64,000 nt of DNA from Streptomyces catenulae (GTDB lineage Bacteria > Actinomycetota > Actinomycetes > Streptomycetales > Streptomycetaceae): the NCBI RefSeq assembly GCF_000718015.1, contig NZ_JODY01000001.1, positions 248,001 through 312,000 of the forward strand, read 5' to 3'. Made by a program: the position numbers and the translations under genes. Each line of letters starts with the position of its first letter. The stretch's first letter is position 1. Below are positions 17,901 through 24,511 of the stretch, one piece after another. The notes beneath the pieces were generated by a model. That model did not search any database. It had not been told where the DNA came from and saw only the letters and a list, made by a program, of their open reading frames with translations.

Positions 17901-18918
17901 TGCGCCCGGATTCGCCGCTGCTCGGGTTCGGCGCACTGCCGGAACTCGGGGAGTCGCTCGGCGAACCGCTCTCGCCCGACGAACCGGGGGACGAGCCCGG
18001 CGTGTTGTCGGAGCCGGGGGAGTTGTCGGACGAACGACCTTCACTGGGCGACGAGTTGTTGTCCGACGAGGGGTCGTTCGACCGCGACGGGTCGTTCGAC
18101 CGCGAGGGGTTGTCGTTGCCGGATTCGGACGAGTCGTGGCCGTCGCCGCCGTCGCCGCCGTCATGCCCGCCGTCGTGTCCGCCGTTGGTCAGATGGTGGC
18201 GGGCGCCGTGCCCCATGCGGGAGCCCGCGCCGTCCCGCAGGGACTCACCGAAGGTGGAGCCGGAATTCTTCAGGGCGTTCGCGCCCTCTTCGAGACCCGT
18301 CTTGGCGGTACGGCTCAGGTCGTAGCCGGACTGTTTGCCGAAGTTCTGCTCGACGGTCTGCGCGACCACGTCGGAGATCATGGCTTCGAGAGCGGAGACG
18401 AAGGGTTCCTTGGCGGTTTCCAACACCGCGTCCAGGATTTGTTTCGCTATCTCCTTGAGGAGTTTTCGCAGAATCATCCGCGTGGCGGCAGCTGCGCCCA
18501 TCGCGCCGAGTTCGGACAACCCCAGGGTGAAGGGGGCGGCGGCCTGAGCTGCGATGAGCTCGACCGCCAGGATGACCAACTGGGCGATCACCGCCACTTT
18601 GAGCCCGATGATGAGCATCGCCGCGGCGTCCATGCAGATGGCGATCAGCTCGGCGCCCTGGCGGGCGTCGTCGAAATAGCCCGAGCCGCCGGCGAACTTC
18701 TCCCAGGTCTTGTTGAACCCGTCGATGGAGTCGCCGGAATTGTCGGCGAGAACGTTGCTGGCGGCGCTCAGGCCACGGGACTGGAGTGCCTCCACATCGG
18801 CGGCGAACTGGCGCCAGGTGTTGGCGCATTCCATCATTTTGTCTTCGTCGCCTGTGGGCCATTCGAAGCCGCACATCTCCAGAACCCACTCAAGTGCGCT
18901 CGGCAGCATCAAAGCCAT
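11980..18918 (-). CDS. Multi-domain polymorphic toxin: WXG100-like, two Tox-PL, YwqJ-like deaminase, NTase tip
   Basis: A 2312-residue T7SS effector. Residues 1-240 are a WXG100-like helical module with hydrophobic helices around 90-150. Residues 240-870 are Ser/Asp/Pro/Thr-rich linker. A papain-fold glutamine-deamidase-like domain (about 875-1045) has Cys in NNCADC, His in GGGHAFAAVN and VDPQTG. A second copy (about 1275-1445) has VNCPDG, RAHAWNVVN and ADPQTG. A coiled coil follows (1550-1630). A YwqJ-like deaminase domain (about 1705-1870) has the zinc/catalytic HSE and EPC...HADC motifs. A papain-like remnant (2034-2093) keeps TDPLTG but no Cys or His. The tip (2119-2312) has QGSS followed by DVDFAIFV, the G-S...D-x-D signature of nucleotidyltransferases. 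The tip has lower GC than the rest. The immunity candidate follows after 6 bases. Targets (protein Gln, nucleic acid, possibly tRNA) are inferred from families. Confidence 0.9.
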   Translation of the reverse strand: MALMLPSALEWVLEMCGFEWPTGDEDKMMECANTWRQFAADVEALQSRGLSAASNVLADNSGDSIDGFNKTWEKFAGGSGYFDDARQGAELIAICMDAAAMLIIGLKVAVIAQLVILAVELIAAQAAAPFTLGLSELGAMGAAAATRMILRKLLKEIAKQILDAVLETAKEPFVSALEAMISDVVAQTVEQNFGKQSGYDLSRTAKTGLEEGANALKNSGSTFGESLRDGAGSRMGHGARHHLTNGGHDGGHDGGDGGDGHDSSESGNDNPSRSNDPSRSNDPSSDNNSSPSEGRSSDNSPGSDNTPGSSPGSSGESGSPSDSPSSGSAPNPSSGESGRRAPDIGPSSPSSPASSDGPSDSGTSPHSSPESTGGPDSSPSSSPAPDRGSDSPSPFDVGTQAYHDSIGHTPGDDPSTPSSSPEPSTGTRPDIEGGPAPDTTPDSVRPSHPEGFAPHAPEHDASIPDPRHTEPAPMPSPPPTADHHEAAPAPAPDSPRPEPAVHQVEHDAVTTMPAPAQGPTPDGSHDGGNDSQSQGGGRPAMPSGAMPGNAPTAHPSPGQGHAPAPSRPAPHHPGDTDVSLMSDTATVAPPAHGTQPGEASAPQHPTPPPTTPSPAPSSSVPPTVGPIPTQAPMAGAAGTTPRATPPRTEQPNTRPTPPSRDPRQNRPGSQPRTETPSRPTAQPRSETPRSEAPRTETPNRPATPPRTDTPRTDAPRTEAPRSEAPRTEAPRTGQPRSEAPRTETPRTGTPGRPTTPPRGEQPTNRPTDQHPPSASPTATPNDQGMPAPDHHQPDHAQSDTTHQPDTTHQSPDHHQPPTDDSTPAQPTAPPPPPHADHLSDIRNDLNTPTEGLTTPDPVHQQDLENAHPRNPDGTPQVFADPRQGNWAGLQNDGGPGVPGRSNNCADCTRSFLETWFGRPTVSAPRTLDRNPDGSLNTFSAERNSVENQTRWAGAPATYAGNDHPHPYARITHELSQAGHGSAAVIGVNWPGGGGHAFAAVNHNGKVLFVDPQTGVVSENPIHLGAQEVFYTPLDANRNPITPYFLTPPTPEPSTQHTTPDTDTDKNTGTDNSSGSDSPTDHSTTDTRSDDPSHTSPSTEPTADPSTRQSTDEPPSHDTPTTEQNTDNRTTDTAPPTATPDPDATPNRAPDTGEHYGRPTAAPRNTQDTRDTPDDPRDGQDTRNTRDTENGQDGQDGQDGQDTPRDTEDSDNAQDTHESDESHEPHDGTDPQDSPDTDHEPESREPVFPATETRPYGPPDGYDRPNDEDSRVQQERFPRNEDGSFQHAPDPHEGTWVDDIRGQHPDESGRDVNCPDGALAFADAYAGNPTVAARRSRHEDGAPADTPEPHGRDRIERTLGAEFHDFGDGHDAYRNLESTLRDEGHGAQAVIITQNADGRAHAWNVVNHNGRIVYADPQTGRRGTTPLHNGDNGVFAIPLDANRRPVDTTHQPAAHLQSPHTPQSPTTPQRPAGSPAEPHDPSPQATREQRNQSLPHPEAVDQPQVELPPDQSQQDLRDDHPVRRIDLKPVQQQMRAWAEPQGDPPRSPLGDLLQESLDRRQRHAESAQHIRDAKQAIDDAKKEFGSAKRELKKAGQAERAAAEQRLKDAKNALAEAKKEHKETLREHRDNVSMPATNFTDSDLRRHLDPAWSQMNDGDRSAALATLGRMSHSFHANNAVGASPEPAPRNDPYADAPPKKGQRVDPAHDHHESVASTRREASSRPKDNVPPDARDVLAETERNSPDFSDKNYAVVEVVDEHGESHYIIDSSVPAASDAVSPRHSEGHILEWVDQLNRGREAEGKPTYKIAGLYTEREPCGLRKANSGHADCSRTIRASLAMREVPVYYSTTYRVDPQRKELLEQERSDLRAQGKTEAEAKKATEGYKTPRRLRMDEEIQQHLNFVDSLISAMHNDQSQTPPTAPDPHHTPQAGPAGIDHTPPADPAGTERRPPAAPAGSDHRHQADLAGTERRPPAAPEDSDRAPTADSPENDRMPSHAPEQHSDRTNSGTQHSAPTHEPTATRDATGSVPRPPRQQGTTIGELETSLAGEGHGAQRVFLAQDANDRSLPVTATNQNGQIVYTDPLTGSQSFVPLNSSSSATPLPPIPGDLIRVFHVGQDLGLSPLQIADFVNVAAIKNKKIKEGDTPITDANIIEQMQNWSHEVEPRGYPYHFENKEEFDRFTTRLRGLAREFGLPDGSIVVQGSSLRKPDAKDVDFAIFVSDEGFDAYVEKCKQGLIDRNTLEGSRKLRKDLRSYNNKGFVPSFLLDRIPGDPDRTFASEAYRLTEEFGLPGIDFSVMRESSRYAMYPSMEV
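15316..15351 (-). repeat. 18-bp in-frame tandem repeat in the toxin linker
   Basis: Two perfect copies of an 18-base unit, each made of two near-identical 9-base halves (GTCCTGCCC and GTCCTGGCC on the plus strand), encode Gly-Gln-Asp repeated four times in the Asp-rich linker between the two papain-fold domains of the toxin. It probably expands and contracts by slippage without breaking the reading frame. Confidence 0.8.
16660..16915 (-). repeat. Degenerate PRTEAP/PRSEAP repeat tract in the toxin linker
   Basis: This stretch encodes about fifteen imperfect repeats of a five- or six-residue unit (PRTET, PRSEA, PRTDA, PRTGQ and similar) in the disordered region before the first papain-fold domain. 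The DNA is a matching array of 15- to 18-base units. Long Pro/Arg/Thr-rich linkers are common in secreted actinobacterial toxins. Confidence 0.8.
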
Positions 18919-19195
18919 GACGAAGACCCCCGTTGTCGCCCATGTAGTTCATGCCGTCCCGGCCTTACGGCCCGAACGATCCCTTCCGCCTCGCCGTCGG
19001 CGGAAGGGCCCCGCTGTCCCTGCTGCTGCCGGAGGCGCCGTACCGGAGCCCCGTGAGCGCTCCACCGAACTGCGTCGGCGCGGAGCCATGCTCATGCCAG
19101 AGCCTACCCAACGGCTCTTTCAAGCCTTCGGCTCCGCTCTGTCACGGTGCCGTGGTGGACATCAGGCCCCGGCTGTCCGGACCCTCGGCGCCGCC

Positions 19196-19507
19196 CTAGC
19201 TCTGTGGCCGCCGCATGCTCCGGTACAGCTCGATCGCCGAGTCCGGAGGGAAGTTGGGGACGTAGGTGACGGCTCCGTCGCTCTTGGAGATCACCATGTG
19301 GCTGCCGCCCAGCGGTGCCTGCGTGCCGGGCGGCGGCGGGGGCAGGACGGCGTGGATGAGATAGCCGAGGTCGAAATCGACCACGTACAACGGCGCGGGA
19401 TGGCCCTCCACGTCCCGTACTTCGAATCGGGACCGGGCGGCTGCCAGAGCCTCTTCGGCGGTGGCGGGGACGGGCTGTACGGGTTCCGGCATGCCGGGAT
19501 GGGACAC
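19196..19507 (-). CDS. Small YrhB/Imm35-like protein
   Basis: 103 residues from a GTG with AGGAGA at good spacing; an ATG 15 bases downstream is a weaker alternative. The pattern (helix TAEEALAAA, strand FDLGYLIHAV, then GGSHMVISKSDGAVTYVP and a helix with ELYRSM) resembles the small YrhB/Imm35-type domain used as immunity proteins. It is also similar to the first ~95 residues of the SUKH-4 protein at 20387-21703 (VDFDLGY versus EFDLGWV; YVPNFPPDSAIELY versus STWPSVPVEEVVRMY). It lies 277 bases upstream of the toxin, so it may protect against one of the internal toxin domains. No experimental family member is known to me for this exact context. Confidence 0.65.
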   Translation of the reverse strand: MSHPGMPEPVQPVPATAEEALAAARSRFEVRDVEGHPAPLYVVDFDLGYLIHAVLPPPPPGTQAPLGGSHMVISKSDGAVTYVPNFPPDSAIELYRSMRRPQS

Positions 19508-19528
19508 GGACTCTCTCCTGTCAGCGAA

Positions 19529-19563
19529 GGGAAGGGAAAGGGGAAGGGGAGGGAAGGGAAGGG
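19529..19563 (+). repeat. Homopurine G-run tract (potential G-quadruplex)
   Basis: Seven runs of three or more G separated by one to three A (pattern GGGAAGGGAAAGGGG and so on) on the plus strand, directly upstream of the ribosome site of the minus-strand gene starting at 19507. The plus strand satisfies the simple four-run G-quadruplex rule; the mRNA would carry the C-rich complement. It may be only a slippage-prone simple repeat. Confidence 0.7.
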
Positions 19564-19778
19564 ATGACTGTGGGGCAGACGTGGGGTGATGAGGTGGAAC
19601 TCAACGATGCGGTGCGGCTATTGGCCGCCGACGGATGGTGCCGGAGCCGAAGCGGCGCCGGAACCGTACGGCGGCGTATGTACTCGGCCCTGGTCGATGC
19701 AGCCGTGAGCCGTGAGGTCCCGTGGTGGCCTCGCACCTCAGCCGTACGGTCGTCAGACGACCTACGCCACGGGCCGGA

Positions 19779-20246
19779 TCACTTTCCGACGGACTTCAGC
19801 ACGCGGACGTCGCCGCCGAACTGATTCTCCGGCTTCTGCTCCTTGATCAGAGCGTCGTTGAAGTCCTCGTTCTCCTCGTGGTTCTTCGCCATCCGCTCCA
19901 ACGCCTTGCCTATCTCGTTGAGCTTGGTGGCGAGGTGATCCATCGAGTCCGTCATGCCGTCCCGCAGGCCCTCGTAGACCACGCCGAACTTCTCGCCCAA
20001 CTCGTCGTCACCCCAGGGCGGGGTGCCCTGCTTGTCGCTGAGGGTGGTCATACCCTTCCAGGCGTCGTGGACGACGCTGGAGAAGGTCGTCGCCTTCGGC
20101 GCCTCGCCGCCGCCACCGCCGTCCCCCTGCGCGGCCAGGCCGGACTTCAGCCTGGCAGTCGCCTGGTAGAAGTCCCTGCCGATCTCGGAGAAGTTTCTTC
20201 CCTCGGACTTCAGGGTCTCCGGACTGCTCTGGAACTCGTCGCCCAT
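19779..20246 (-). CDS. WXG100-like T7SS substrate or partner
   Basis: 155 residues, almost entirely helical, with no signal peptide or membrane segment. The layout is a helix rich in polar residues, a Gly-rich turn (GDGGGGG), a second helix containing VVHDAWKGM, and a long amphipathic helix (YEGLRDGMTDSMDHLATKLNEIGKALERM) with hydrophobic residues every third or fourth position. This is reminiscent of WXG100-family proteins, though longer than the usual ~100 residues and with a W at AWKG rather than an exact WXG. A strong ribosome site (GGGGGCG) precedes the ATG. In this locus it could be a secreted partner or chaperone for the large toxin. Confidence 0.65.
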   Translation of the reverse strand: MGDEFQSSPETLKSEGRNFSEIGRDFYQATARLKSGLAAQGDGGGGGEAPKATTFSSVVHDAWKGMTTLSDKQGTPPWGDDELGEKFGVVYEGLRDGMTDSMDHLATKLNEIGKALERMAKNHEENEDFNDALIKEQKPENQFGGDVRVLKSVGK

Positions 20247-20386
20247 GATGACGCCCCCGTTTCACCGACCGGCGTCATCGCTGCCGGTCGCACGTTCGTT
20301 TCATGTCTGTGCCAGCGTACCCAGAGGCACTGACAAGCCCTCAACCCCTGGAGCCCGTCAGGTCCGGTGGGGCCGGGGATGGGGGG

Positions 20387-21703
20387 TCAGAAGAGTCCGT
20401 GCCACATCTGCTCGATGATCACGGACCACCAGTTGCGTGGGTCGTCCAGTGCCGTGGGGTCGATGGCGACGAGTTGTTCCTGGAGGTCGGCGACGGCGCC
20501 GCCGGCCATGACGGGGTCGAGTCCGGTCATCTCCTCGCGTGTGGTGTCCAGGAGCGCGAGGGAGCGGACGAAGGCGGCGACCGAGGCGTTGACGCGGCGG
20601 CCCGCGCCGTTTTCCGGGGTGACGGCCCAGATCTGGCCGACCGGCTCGCCGTCCAGAGCGGATCCGGTGCACTGGACGGTGATCAGGGCGTTCCCGTCGT
20701 TGCCGATCCGGATGTGCCCCTCCAGGAACGCGAGGGCGCCGTCGCCCGCCTGGGAGCCGACCTCGCGCAGATGCGCGGCGGCATTGCCGAAGAGACCGCC
20801 GGGAAGGTCGGCCTCCGGGTTGTCGGGGGTGAAGAAGAACGGGATGTCGGGCAGCCCGGCCCAGGTCAGCGTGGCCTTGGCGGCTTCGGGGAGTGGGGTC
20901 CCCGCCAGGTCGTCGGCGTCGTAGCGGCGTACGTCGTCGGTGCCGAAGACCTCCGTCAGCTCATGGCCCAGGGCGACATCGCGGATCGGCTCGGCAGGCT
21001 CGACGTCGGTCGGCACCGGCGCCCGGTGCGGTCGGGGCGGCGGTTGCTGTCCCGCGATCCGGTGCATCTGCTCGACATGCTCGATCAGCCCGGCGATCGC
21101 CTTGGCGCGATCCTCGCCCCGCACGCCGTACTCCTGGGTGCAGGTGAACTTGGCGTTGGTGAAGCGGCGGCGGAGCAGCAGGCCCGGATATCCGCCGGGG
21201 AGCGGGCTGGAGCTGAGGTCGGTGTGGATCGCGACCACGTTCCCCGCGGGGATACCGAGGTCGACGAGGTCCACCACAGCCTGGTACTCGGAGTGCGGCT
21301 CGCCGGGGGCGGAGTTCTTGATCAGGCTCGTCTCCTCGCCGGTGTGCGGGTCGACGTAGGTGAGGACCGTGGTGTTGCCGGGGCCGGTGACCGGCGGCTG
21401 CGCGGGCGGCACGGTTTCCGGGCCGCCGCCGTGCTTCGCCTGGTACATCCGCACGACCTCCTCGACCGGCACGGACGGCCAGGTGCTCAGCTCGCCGGTG
21501 CGGCGGTCGACCACACCGCAGGCGTGGCCGATCGCGGCGGGCGGACGGCGCCTGCCCGTGACCGGGTCACGCTCGACCGGCGGGGCCGCGGCCCACACCA
21601 CCCACCCCAGGTCGAACTCCTGGATCCGCACCTCACGGCGGTCCTGCCCCTCGGGGTTGAGCCACCCCTCGGCGGTCGCGAGCGCCTGCTCCTGGCTGAT
21701 CAC
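20387..21703 (-). CDS. YrhB-like / degenerate deaminase / SUKH-4 fusion
   Basis: 438 residues from a GTG preceded by AGGGAG; a TTG 15 bases upstream is possible. Three parts can be seen. Residues 1-95 are YrhB/Imm35-like. Residues ~115-230 follow a deaminase-like pattern with EPHSEYQAV, but where the PCxxC zinc loop should be there is HTDLSSSPLPGG, so it would be inactive. The C-terminal ~170 residues (FFFTPDNPEADLPG to the end) are SUKH-4-like. Fusions of inactive deaminase domains with SUKH are consistent with an immunity or decoy function against deaminase toxins, and the toxin in this locus carries an intact deaminase-like domain. The assignment is by motif reading and the immunity role is inferred. 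Confidence 0.7.
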   Translation of the reverse strand: MISQEQALATAEGWLNPEGQDRREVRIQEFDLGWVVWAAAPPVERDPVTGRRRPPAAIGHACGVVDRRTGELSTWPSVPVEEVVRMYQAKHGGGPETVPPAQPPVTGPGNTTVLTYVDPHTGEETSLIKNSAPGEPHSEYQAVVDLVDLGIPAGNVVAIHTDLSSSPLPGGYPGLLLRRRFTNAKFTCTQEYGVRGEDRAKAIAGLIEHVEQMHRIAGQQPPPRPHRAPVPTDVEPAEPIRDVALGHELTEVFGTDDVRRYDADDLAGTPLPEAAKATLTWAGLPDIPFFFTPDNPEADLPGGLFGNAAAHLREVGSQAGDGALAFLEGHIRIGNDGNALITVQCTGSALDGEPVGQIWAVTPENGAGRRVNASVAAFVRSLALLDTTREEMTGLDPVMAGGAVADLQEQLVAIDPTALDDPRNWWSVIIEQMWHGLF

Positions 21704-21869
21704 GGGAACTCCCTTCAACTCTTCGGACGGACGGGGCCGGTACGGCCGGGGCGGCGCCCCGGCGCACTCCGCGGCCCTCGTCCGGGTGGGCCTGGGTGCA
21801 GACGGTCCGGTGCGGCTGCCTTCGACAGGCTCCGGGCCTTCGAGGCTAACGGTCTGCGGTGGGTGGCGG

Positions 21870-24011
21870 TCAGGCGGTCGGATGGGCGACGGGCCCGGTG
21901 ACCTGCGGAGCCTGCGCGGTGTCCGGCCCGGCGGGCGCCCGTACGGGCTCCGGTCCGGCTGCCCGGGGATCGGGTACGGAACGCCGAGCGGTCGCCGTAC
22001 CGGGCTGCGCCGGACGGATCCGTAGCGCCTTCACCCCGTCCTCCGTGGCCACGAGGAGGATGCCGTCGGGCGAGAGGTCGGTCCCGGTGAAGGGAGTGGC
22101 GGACATCAGGGCTGTGACGATCTTCTCGTCGCCCGGCTGCGCGCTGCGGTGCCAGACCCGGACGTAGTCGGCGCCGCGGCTGAACCCGAGCGCGCCGGTG
22201 GCCCGCTCGTCCTCCGTGGGGCGCTGGATCCGGGCCGGGTCGGCATCGACGACGGAGCCGGTGGCGAGATCCTGCACCAGTACGGCGGAGGCCTCGGGAT
22301 CATCGGCCCGCAGCGGACGCGAGCCCGGCGTGCCGTGCGGCACCACGCTCACGGCGACCGCGAGCGGAACCGGCTCCGGGGCCGCCTCCTGCCCCGTGGG
22401 AGGCTCCTCGGCGCTCTCCGACGCGGGCGGATCCAGTCTGCCGACGGTCACGGTGGCGACCCCGGCGACCCGGACGCTCCACAAGGTGTGCCAGGGCAGC
22501 TCCGGCAGCGCCCGGCGCAGCACCGCCGCGTACTCCGGCAGCCCGTCCTCGACGAACGCGGTCTCCAGCAGCGCCGCCCGCAGGACGGCGGGCGCCTGGG
22601 TGCGGGTGAGCAGCGGCGCCGTCCGCAGATAGGTGCGCGCCGGTGCGCCCAACTGCTCCGGGGGCACGGCCTCCACCGCGGCGCGCAGCCGCACCGGCTC
22701 GGCGTGGGCGAACAGGTTGGGGTCGGTGAGCAGCTGGGGGAGCAGACCGGCTTCCAGGGTGTGTCCCGCGATGTGGTCGCGGACGTACTCCCCGGCCTGC
22801 CGCCAGTCCTGCTGGGGGACGGCCTTCAGCAACTCCATGGCGATACGCGCCTGGGCGCCCGGCACATCCGGTATGTCGGCCCGAACGGCCGCGCCGATGC
22901 CCGGGTGCCGCAACGCCACCAGCGTCCGCTCGTCCTCGGGGATGCCGTCGTCGTCCCGCTCGACGGGGCGGATGAACGGGGCGGCGAGCAGCATGCCCTG
23001 GGCCAGCTCCTCGCGCATGTCCCGCTCGGCCACGGCGGAGGCGAGCGGGGACAGCAGCTGTACGGGCAGCCCCTCGCCCTCGGCGAGGGCGAGCGGCGCG
23101 AGGATCTGCCGCAGGGTGCGGGGGTGGGCGCCGAGCCGCCGGGCGTGCAGGTCGAGTGCGTCGCCGACGCTGCCGGGCAGTTGCTCCGGATCCGCCGGAT
23201 CGAACCCTTCCGGGTGCAGCAGGACCGACTGCACGGCGAGCTGCACCGTCAGACGGCTGCCCGCGCCGTCCCCCGCCCGCCGGGCCATCGCCGCGGCGAG
23301 CGCGCGCCGCGCGTCGGGGTCACTCGTGAACGGCAGCTCCGGGGCGCCGAACCGGGGGCTGAGCAGCGCCTCGGCCTGCCGCATCAGCCCGTGCGGGTCG
23401 GCCCACTCGGGGGCGTCGAGGTCGATGATCCGGGCCACGCCGGGCGGCAGACTCCCGGCCAGCTCGGCGGCGAACTCCCTTGGCACATCGGCGAGAAGGC
23501 GTACGGACTCGACGGCGGCGAGGGGCGTCAGCACCTCCCGCACCAGGCGCGCGGGCTCACCCGCCCCGCGCACCGGACCTGCCCGGTCCACATCCGGCAC
23601 GACGATCGTCACCGGCCGTCCCGACGGCGGGAGCTGACCGAGGGCGGGGAAGATGTCGGCGGTGCGGGTCGCGGACAACCCGTAGTGATCGGCGAGCAGC
23701 CAGAGCGTCTGCGATGCCGTCAACCCGGCGGTACTCGGCACCGCGGGTGCGGGCAGGTCCGGCGGCACCGTCGCCGGATCCAGCGCCGCCAGCTCCAGCC
23801 CCTTGCGGTACTCCGGGTCGCAGAGCATCAGGAATCCCGTGAGCAGCCGTGAACACCCGGCGCCCGGACTGCCGGTCAGGACGACGACGCGAGGCGCGTC
23901 CGGCCGCTCCGCGCGCCACGCGGCGAGCGCGCGCAGGGCGGCGGAGCGCCCCCCGATATAGGGGTGGGGCTCATGGGCGGCCTCTTCCGGGGCCTGGGTC
24001 GGGCTGGTCAT
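21870..24011 (-). CDS. P-loop NTPase with WD-like C-terminal region, first gene of the T7SS locus
   Basis: 713 residues. I chose the ATG at 24011 because GGGGGA precedes it at normal spacing, while longer starts add an Arg-rich stretch that looks non-coding. A Walker A-like GSPGAGCSR lies near residue 45 after the strand PRVVVLT, and a Walker B-like strand (VTIVVPDVD) comes about 90 residues later. The remainder is helical, then a C-terminal part with blades such as VLVQDLATGSVV and LSPDGILLVATEDGVKALRIR typical of WD/propeller repeats. It parallels the SUKH-4 protein at 8884-11094. Proteins of this type accompany SUKH-4 genes in Streptomyces; their biochemical role is unknown to me. Confidence 0.7.
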   Translation of the reverse strand: MTSPTQAPEEAAHEPHPYIGGRSAALRALAAWRAERPDAPRVVVLTGSPGAGCSRLLTGFLMLCDPEYRKGLELAALDPATVPPDLPAPAVPSTAGLTASQTLWLLADHYGLSATRTADIFPALGQLPPSGRPVTIVVPDVDRAGPVRGAGEPARLVREVLTPLAAVESVRLLADVPREFAAELAGSLPPGVARIIDLDAPEWADPHGLMRQAEALLSPRFGAPELPFTSDPDARRALAAAMARRAGDGAGSRLTVQLAVQSVLLHPEGFDPADPEQLPGSVGDALDLHARRLGAHPRTLRQILAPLALAEGEGLPVQLLSPLASAVAERDMREELAQGMLLAAPFIRPVERDDDGIPEDERTLVALRHPGIGAAVRADIPDVPGAQARIAMELLKAVPQQDWRQAGEYVRDHIAGHTLEAGLLPQLLTDPNLFAHAEPVRLRAAVEAVPPEQLGAPARTYLRTAPLLTRTQAPAVLRAALLETAFVEDGLPEYAAVLRRALPELPWHTLWSVRVAGVATVTVGRLDPPASESAEEPPTGQEAAPEPVPLAVAVSVVPHGTPGSRPLRADDPEASAVLVQDLATGSVVDADPARIQRPTEDERATGALGFSRGADYVRVWHRSAQPGDEKIVTALMSATPFTGTDLSPDGILLVATEDGVKALRIRPAQPGTATARRSVPDPRAAGPEPVRAPAGPDTAQAPQVTGPVAHPTA

Positions 24012-24041
24012 CGTTCCCCCGTTGTCCTGTCCGTCCGCACC

Positions 24042-24075
24042 GTCAAGGCGCCTTGACCGTACGCCGTTCATCCTA
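24042..24075 (-). promoter_or_regulatory. Candidate promoter and operator of the T7SS locus
   Basis: Reading the minus strand, a TAGGAT -10 hexamer (24075-24070) is followed about a dozen bases later by the perfect 16-bp palindrome GTCAAGGCGCCTTGAC (24042-24057), then the ribosome site and ATG of the first T7SS gene. I find no good -35 element. The palindrome lies where a repressor would block transcription near the start point. Confidence 0.5.
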
Positions 24076-24511
24076 GGGTCGCCGCGCGGGGTGAGCCGTG
24101 CCCCGACCGCTGTCCGTCCTCCACGGGTGGCGTCGGCGGCACCGCTCGGCGAGCGGGTCCGGCGCGGTGGCCGCGTCCACCGGAGCGGCGTCCACCGGCC
24201 GTGCGGCGGGCGCGTTCGGAAGGTGCGCGGCCGACCCCACCGGATGCCTGCGAGCACCCGTGAAGCTTGCGCACCTGCATCATGCCGCACCCCACTGACA
24301 ACGCCTCTGACCTGCCCTGATGCGCCGAAGAGCCGTCAGCGGAAGCCGCGAGGGGACAGGAGCGGACCGGACGGGTTGCGGCGCGGACGCGCACCGGTAC
24401 CGGCTGGCACCTGCGCGGCCGGAGGCCGAGACGAAGACCGATACGGACGCACCGTCTCCTCGGCGCCGCCGCCGGGCGGGACGCCCCGGACCGTCCCGCC
24501 CGGCGACGGCG
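24076..24511. other. Intergenic region, no gene seen
   Basis: 436 bases between the T7SS promoter and the end of the second SMR gene. The reading frames here are short and Arg/Pro-rich, typical of shadow frames in GC-rich DNA. I see no RNA gene, repeat or convincing terminator. Confidence 0.5.

Noticed and set aside
15640..19056. Long plus-strand open frame opposite the toxin
   Set aside because: Arg/Gly/Val-rich shadow of the low-complexity toxin linkers. The minus-strand frame carries clear domain motifs.
1..24100. Prophage or contractile injection system as the source of the toxin locus
   Set aside because: No capsid, tail, baseplate or integrase genes; EccC and EccD identify a type VII secretion locus instead.
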